DNA of 64,000 nucleotides, taken from assembly GCF_030012985.1 (NCBI RefSeq), contig NZ_CP120233.1, positions 4,459,001-4,523,000 of the forward strand, written 5' to 3'. The translations under genes and the position numbers were made by a program. The stretch's first letter is position 1; the number at the start of each line of letters is the position of its first letter. Below, one piece after another: positions 62,696-64,000 of this stretch. The notes beneath the pieces were generated by a model. That model did not search any database. It was not told the origin of the DNA and saw only the letters and a program-made list of their open reading frames with translations. This DNA comes from Microbulbifer sp. VAAF005. Its GTDB lineage: Bacteria; Pseudomonadota; Gammaproteobacteria; Pseudomonadales; Cellvibrionaceae.

Positions 62696-64000
62696 GTGGT
62701 TAGATCTTGCTGCGGCAAGGCGGTGGCATCTTTGGGTAAAGGGGTTTTGCAGGTGCTCCGTGTTGTGTTGGCCATTGCCTTTGGCTTGGTGGGTTGGTCG
62801 GCGAGCACGCAGGCACAAGTGCAACCAATGCCGGCATGTGATTCGAGCCTTTATCTGACGCAAACCGTGGTGCTAAACACGCCTCCAACGGAGTTGATTC
62901 GTTTCGATACGAGTTCGGACCCATTTGGATTCACTATTTTGGGAAGTGCCGCAGGGGAGGTCTATAACGGCACTGCATTCAATCCTTTGGACAACTATCT
63001 GTATGCCATCAGGCGTACGACCAACATTCTGTTAAGAATTGGCAGGGATGGGAGTGTCCAGCAACTAGGGGCTATACAGAATCTTCCAGTCCCCGATCCA
63101 GATAATTTTCCTGCGGGTTACACCTCAGGTGAAATCGATCCAATTGGTAATTACTATGTCAGACATACTGGTCCCAATAATAATCTCTATCGAATAAATA
63201 TATCTAATCGTACCGCTGTTAGGATCCCTACGAGCTTAACTTTCCAGGCACAAGATCTGGCGTGGCACAATGATCGACTTTATGCCGTTGGTAGTGAGTG
63301 CTTGTTCTGCATCACGGGTCCGCTGTACGAAATTAACCCTGCAACGGGCCAGACGAGGAAGATTGGGTCTTCAGCGCAGTCGCCCTATCCGGATTTTTTT
63401 GGTGCCATGTTTGGTGCCACAAATGGCGTATTTGGAGTTAACAATGATGGAGGTTTCTATCAGTTTGATACGATAACCGGCATCGGCACCATGATCTCTG
63501 ATATCCGGGGCACTGATACGAACGACGGTGCTAAATGTGTTACCACAAGCATGTCTTTCCCTGCTGACCTGGCAATATCCGTGGACGATGGCAGTGAAAT
63601 CTACACTGCTGGTGATGAGGTCGTTTATACCATAGCCGTTAGCAATCTGGGGCCGTTTGAGGCTCCCGGCTCAATAGTGAATGCCCCCTTACCTTCAGGT
63701 ATCCCCTCGGCCAATTGGACCTGTAGTAGCGGTGGTGGTGGTGGCAGTTGTAGTACTGCCAGCGGGGTCGGCGCCATCAATAATATATCCGTCAACCTGC
63801 CTGTGGGCGGCTCTGTAACGTTCACTCAAAGTTTGTCCGTTCCAGATGATCATACTGGTGAGTTGGTCAATGTGGCGACGGTGGACCCTCCCTCGTCGGG
63901 TGTGTTCTTCGACCCTAATCTTGACAACAATACCGACGATGACGTCAACATCACGGCGACGATCTTAGTCAGCAAGAGCGCGATTCCTTCTAGCGGCACG
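62696..64000 (+). CDS. Large secreted DUF6923/DUF11 protein, 3' truncated by window edge
   Basis: The frame stays open from after a stop at 62660-62662 to the last base, so the gene continues beyond the window. I take GTG at 62696, after GGGGGAGGATGC; GTG 62720 is an alternative. A signal peptide of about 50 residues follows (VLAIAFGLVGWSASTQA). Residues about 55-280 resemble a DUF6923 repeat-propeller-like domain (YNGTAFNPLDNYLYAIRRT, LYRINISNR, LYEINPATGQTRKIG). Then from about 285 a DUF11-type Ig-like domain starts (ADLAISVDDGSEIYTAGDEVVYTIAVSNLGP) and ends NTDDDVN, the usual inter-repeat boundary. Poly-Gly (about six codons) occurs inside the DUF11 domain. Likely a surface or extracellular protein; binding partner unknown. 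Confidence 0.83.
   Translation, partial: MVRSCCGKAVASLGKGVLQVLRVVLAIAFGLVGWSASTQAQVQPMPACDSSLYLTQTVVLNTPPTELIRFDTSSDPFGFTILGSAAGEVYNGTAFNPLDNYLYAIRRTTNILLRIGRDGSVQQLGAIQNLPVPDPDNFPAGYTSGEIDPIGNYYVRHTGPNNNLYRINISNRTAVRIPTSLTFQAQDLAWHNDRLYAVGSECLFCITGPLYEINPATGQTRKIGSSAQSPYPDFFGAMFGATNGVFGVNNDGGFYQFDTITGIGTMISDIRGTDTNDGAKCVTTSMSFPADLAISVDDGSEIYTAGDEVVYTIAVSNLGPFEAPGSIVNAPLPSGIPSANWTCSSGGGGGSCSTASGVGAINNISVNLPVGGSVTFTQSLSVPDDHTGELVNVATVDPPSSGVFFDPNLDNNTDDDVNITATILVSKSAIPSSGT

Noticed and set aside
1..64000. CRISPR arrays, tRNA or rRNA genes, prophage or integron structures
   Set aside because: No regular direct repeats, clover-leaf sequences, rRNA or integrase-like proteins were recognised on either strand.

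Overview
The window looks like an ordinary stretch of chromosome from a marine or halotolerant gammaproteobacterium. The best guess is Cellvibrionales, close to Microbulbifer; this is inferred from gene content and protein resemblance, not from a marker gene. Supporting points are the purM-purN-DUF3108 run divergent from DUF2066-hda, the short SRP RNA beside a two-domain QueD-like gene, ttcA, rsmE, a class I fumarase, NhaA and PutP sodium transporters, FadL, and many secreted or lipoprotein peptidases. I saw no tRNA, rRNA, CRISPR array, prophage or intact insertion sequence.

Layout. 1-10 kb: end of a TesA-type esterase gene, ttcA, a lysozyme-like orphan overlapping the ttcA 3' end on the other strand, putP, a frameshifted macrodomain gene, an Mpo1-like membrane gene, lrp divergent from ald around a palindromic operator candidate, a PstS-OmpA fusion, rsmE and a double-domain pterin synthase homologue. 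10-22 kb: SRP RNA, an ACE-type M2 peptidase, a DUF1116 gene coupled to a periplasmic PilJ-N-type sensor, FadL, DUF3108, purN/purM, DUF2066, hda and a UspE-like gene. 23-44 kb: an unusual concentration of five DUF885 proteins (HExxPGH metallopeptidase-like), interleaved with a cupin, sodB, a coiled-coil membrane protein, fumarase, phhB, OsmC, GNAT, a NUDT6-like Nudix protein, an esterase-TPR protein, tlyA and nhaA. 43-52 kb: MmcQ/YjbR, a CnoX-like thioredoxin, small proteins, two more Nudix hydrolases and a two-gene RND efflux system.

52-64 kb is the more plastic end: a SnoaL-like gene broken by an 8-nt near-tandem duplication, LysR divergent from a SnoaL-like gene and a frameshifted arylformamidase-like hydrolase, a NarL-type regulator and a 7TM histidine kinase with a decayed IS30 transposase between them, a SARP/BTAD regulator fused to an alpha/beta hydrolase, about 1.1 kb without a recognisable gene, and the start of a large secreted DUF6923/DUF11 protein that runs off the window.

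How the genes fit together. The most coherent theme is periplasmic or cell-surface peptide breakdown and amino-acid use: one M2 and five DUF885 exported peptidase-like proteins, Lrp-controlled alanine dehydrogenase, sodium/proline symport and phhB. The second theme is signalling in the last 12 kb. No single wholly new multi-gene system is proven here; the strongest leads are the DUF885 expansion, the DUF1116/PilJ-N pair, the kinase with a Glu in its pseudo-receiver site, and the SARP-hydrolase fusion.
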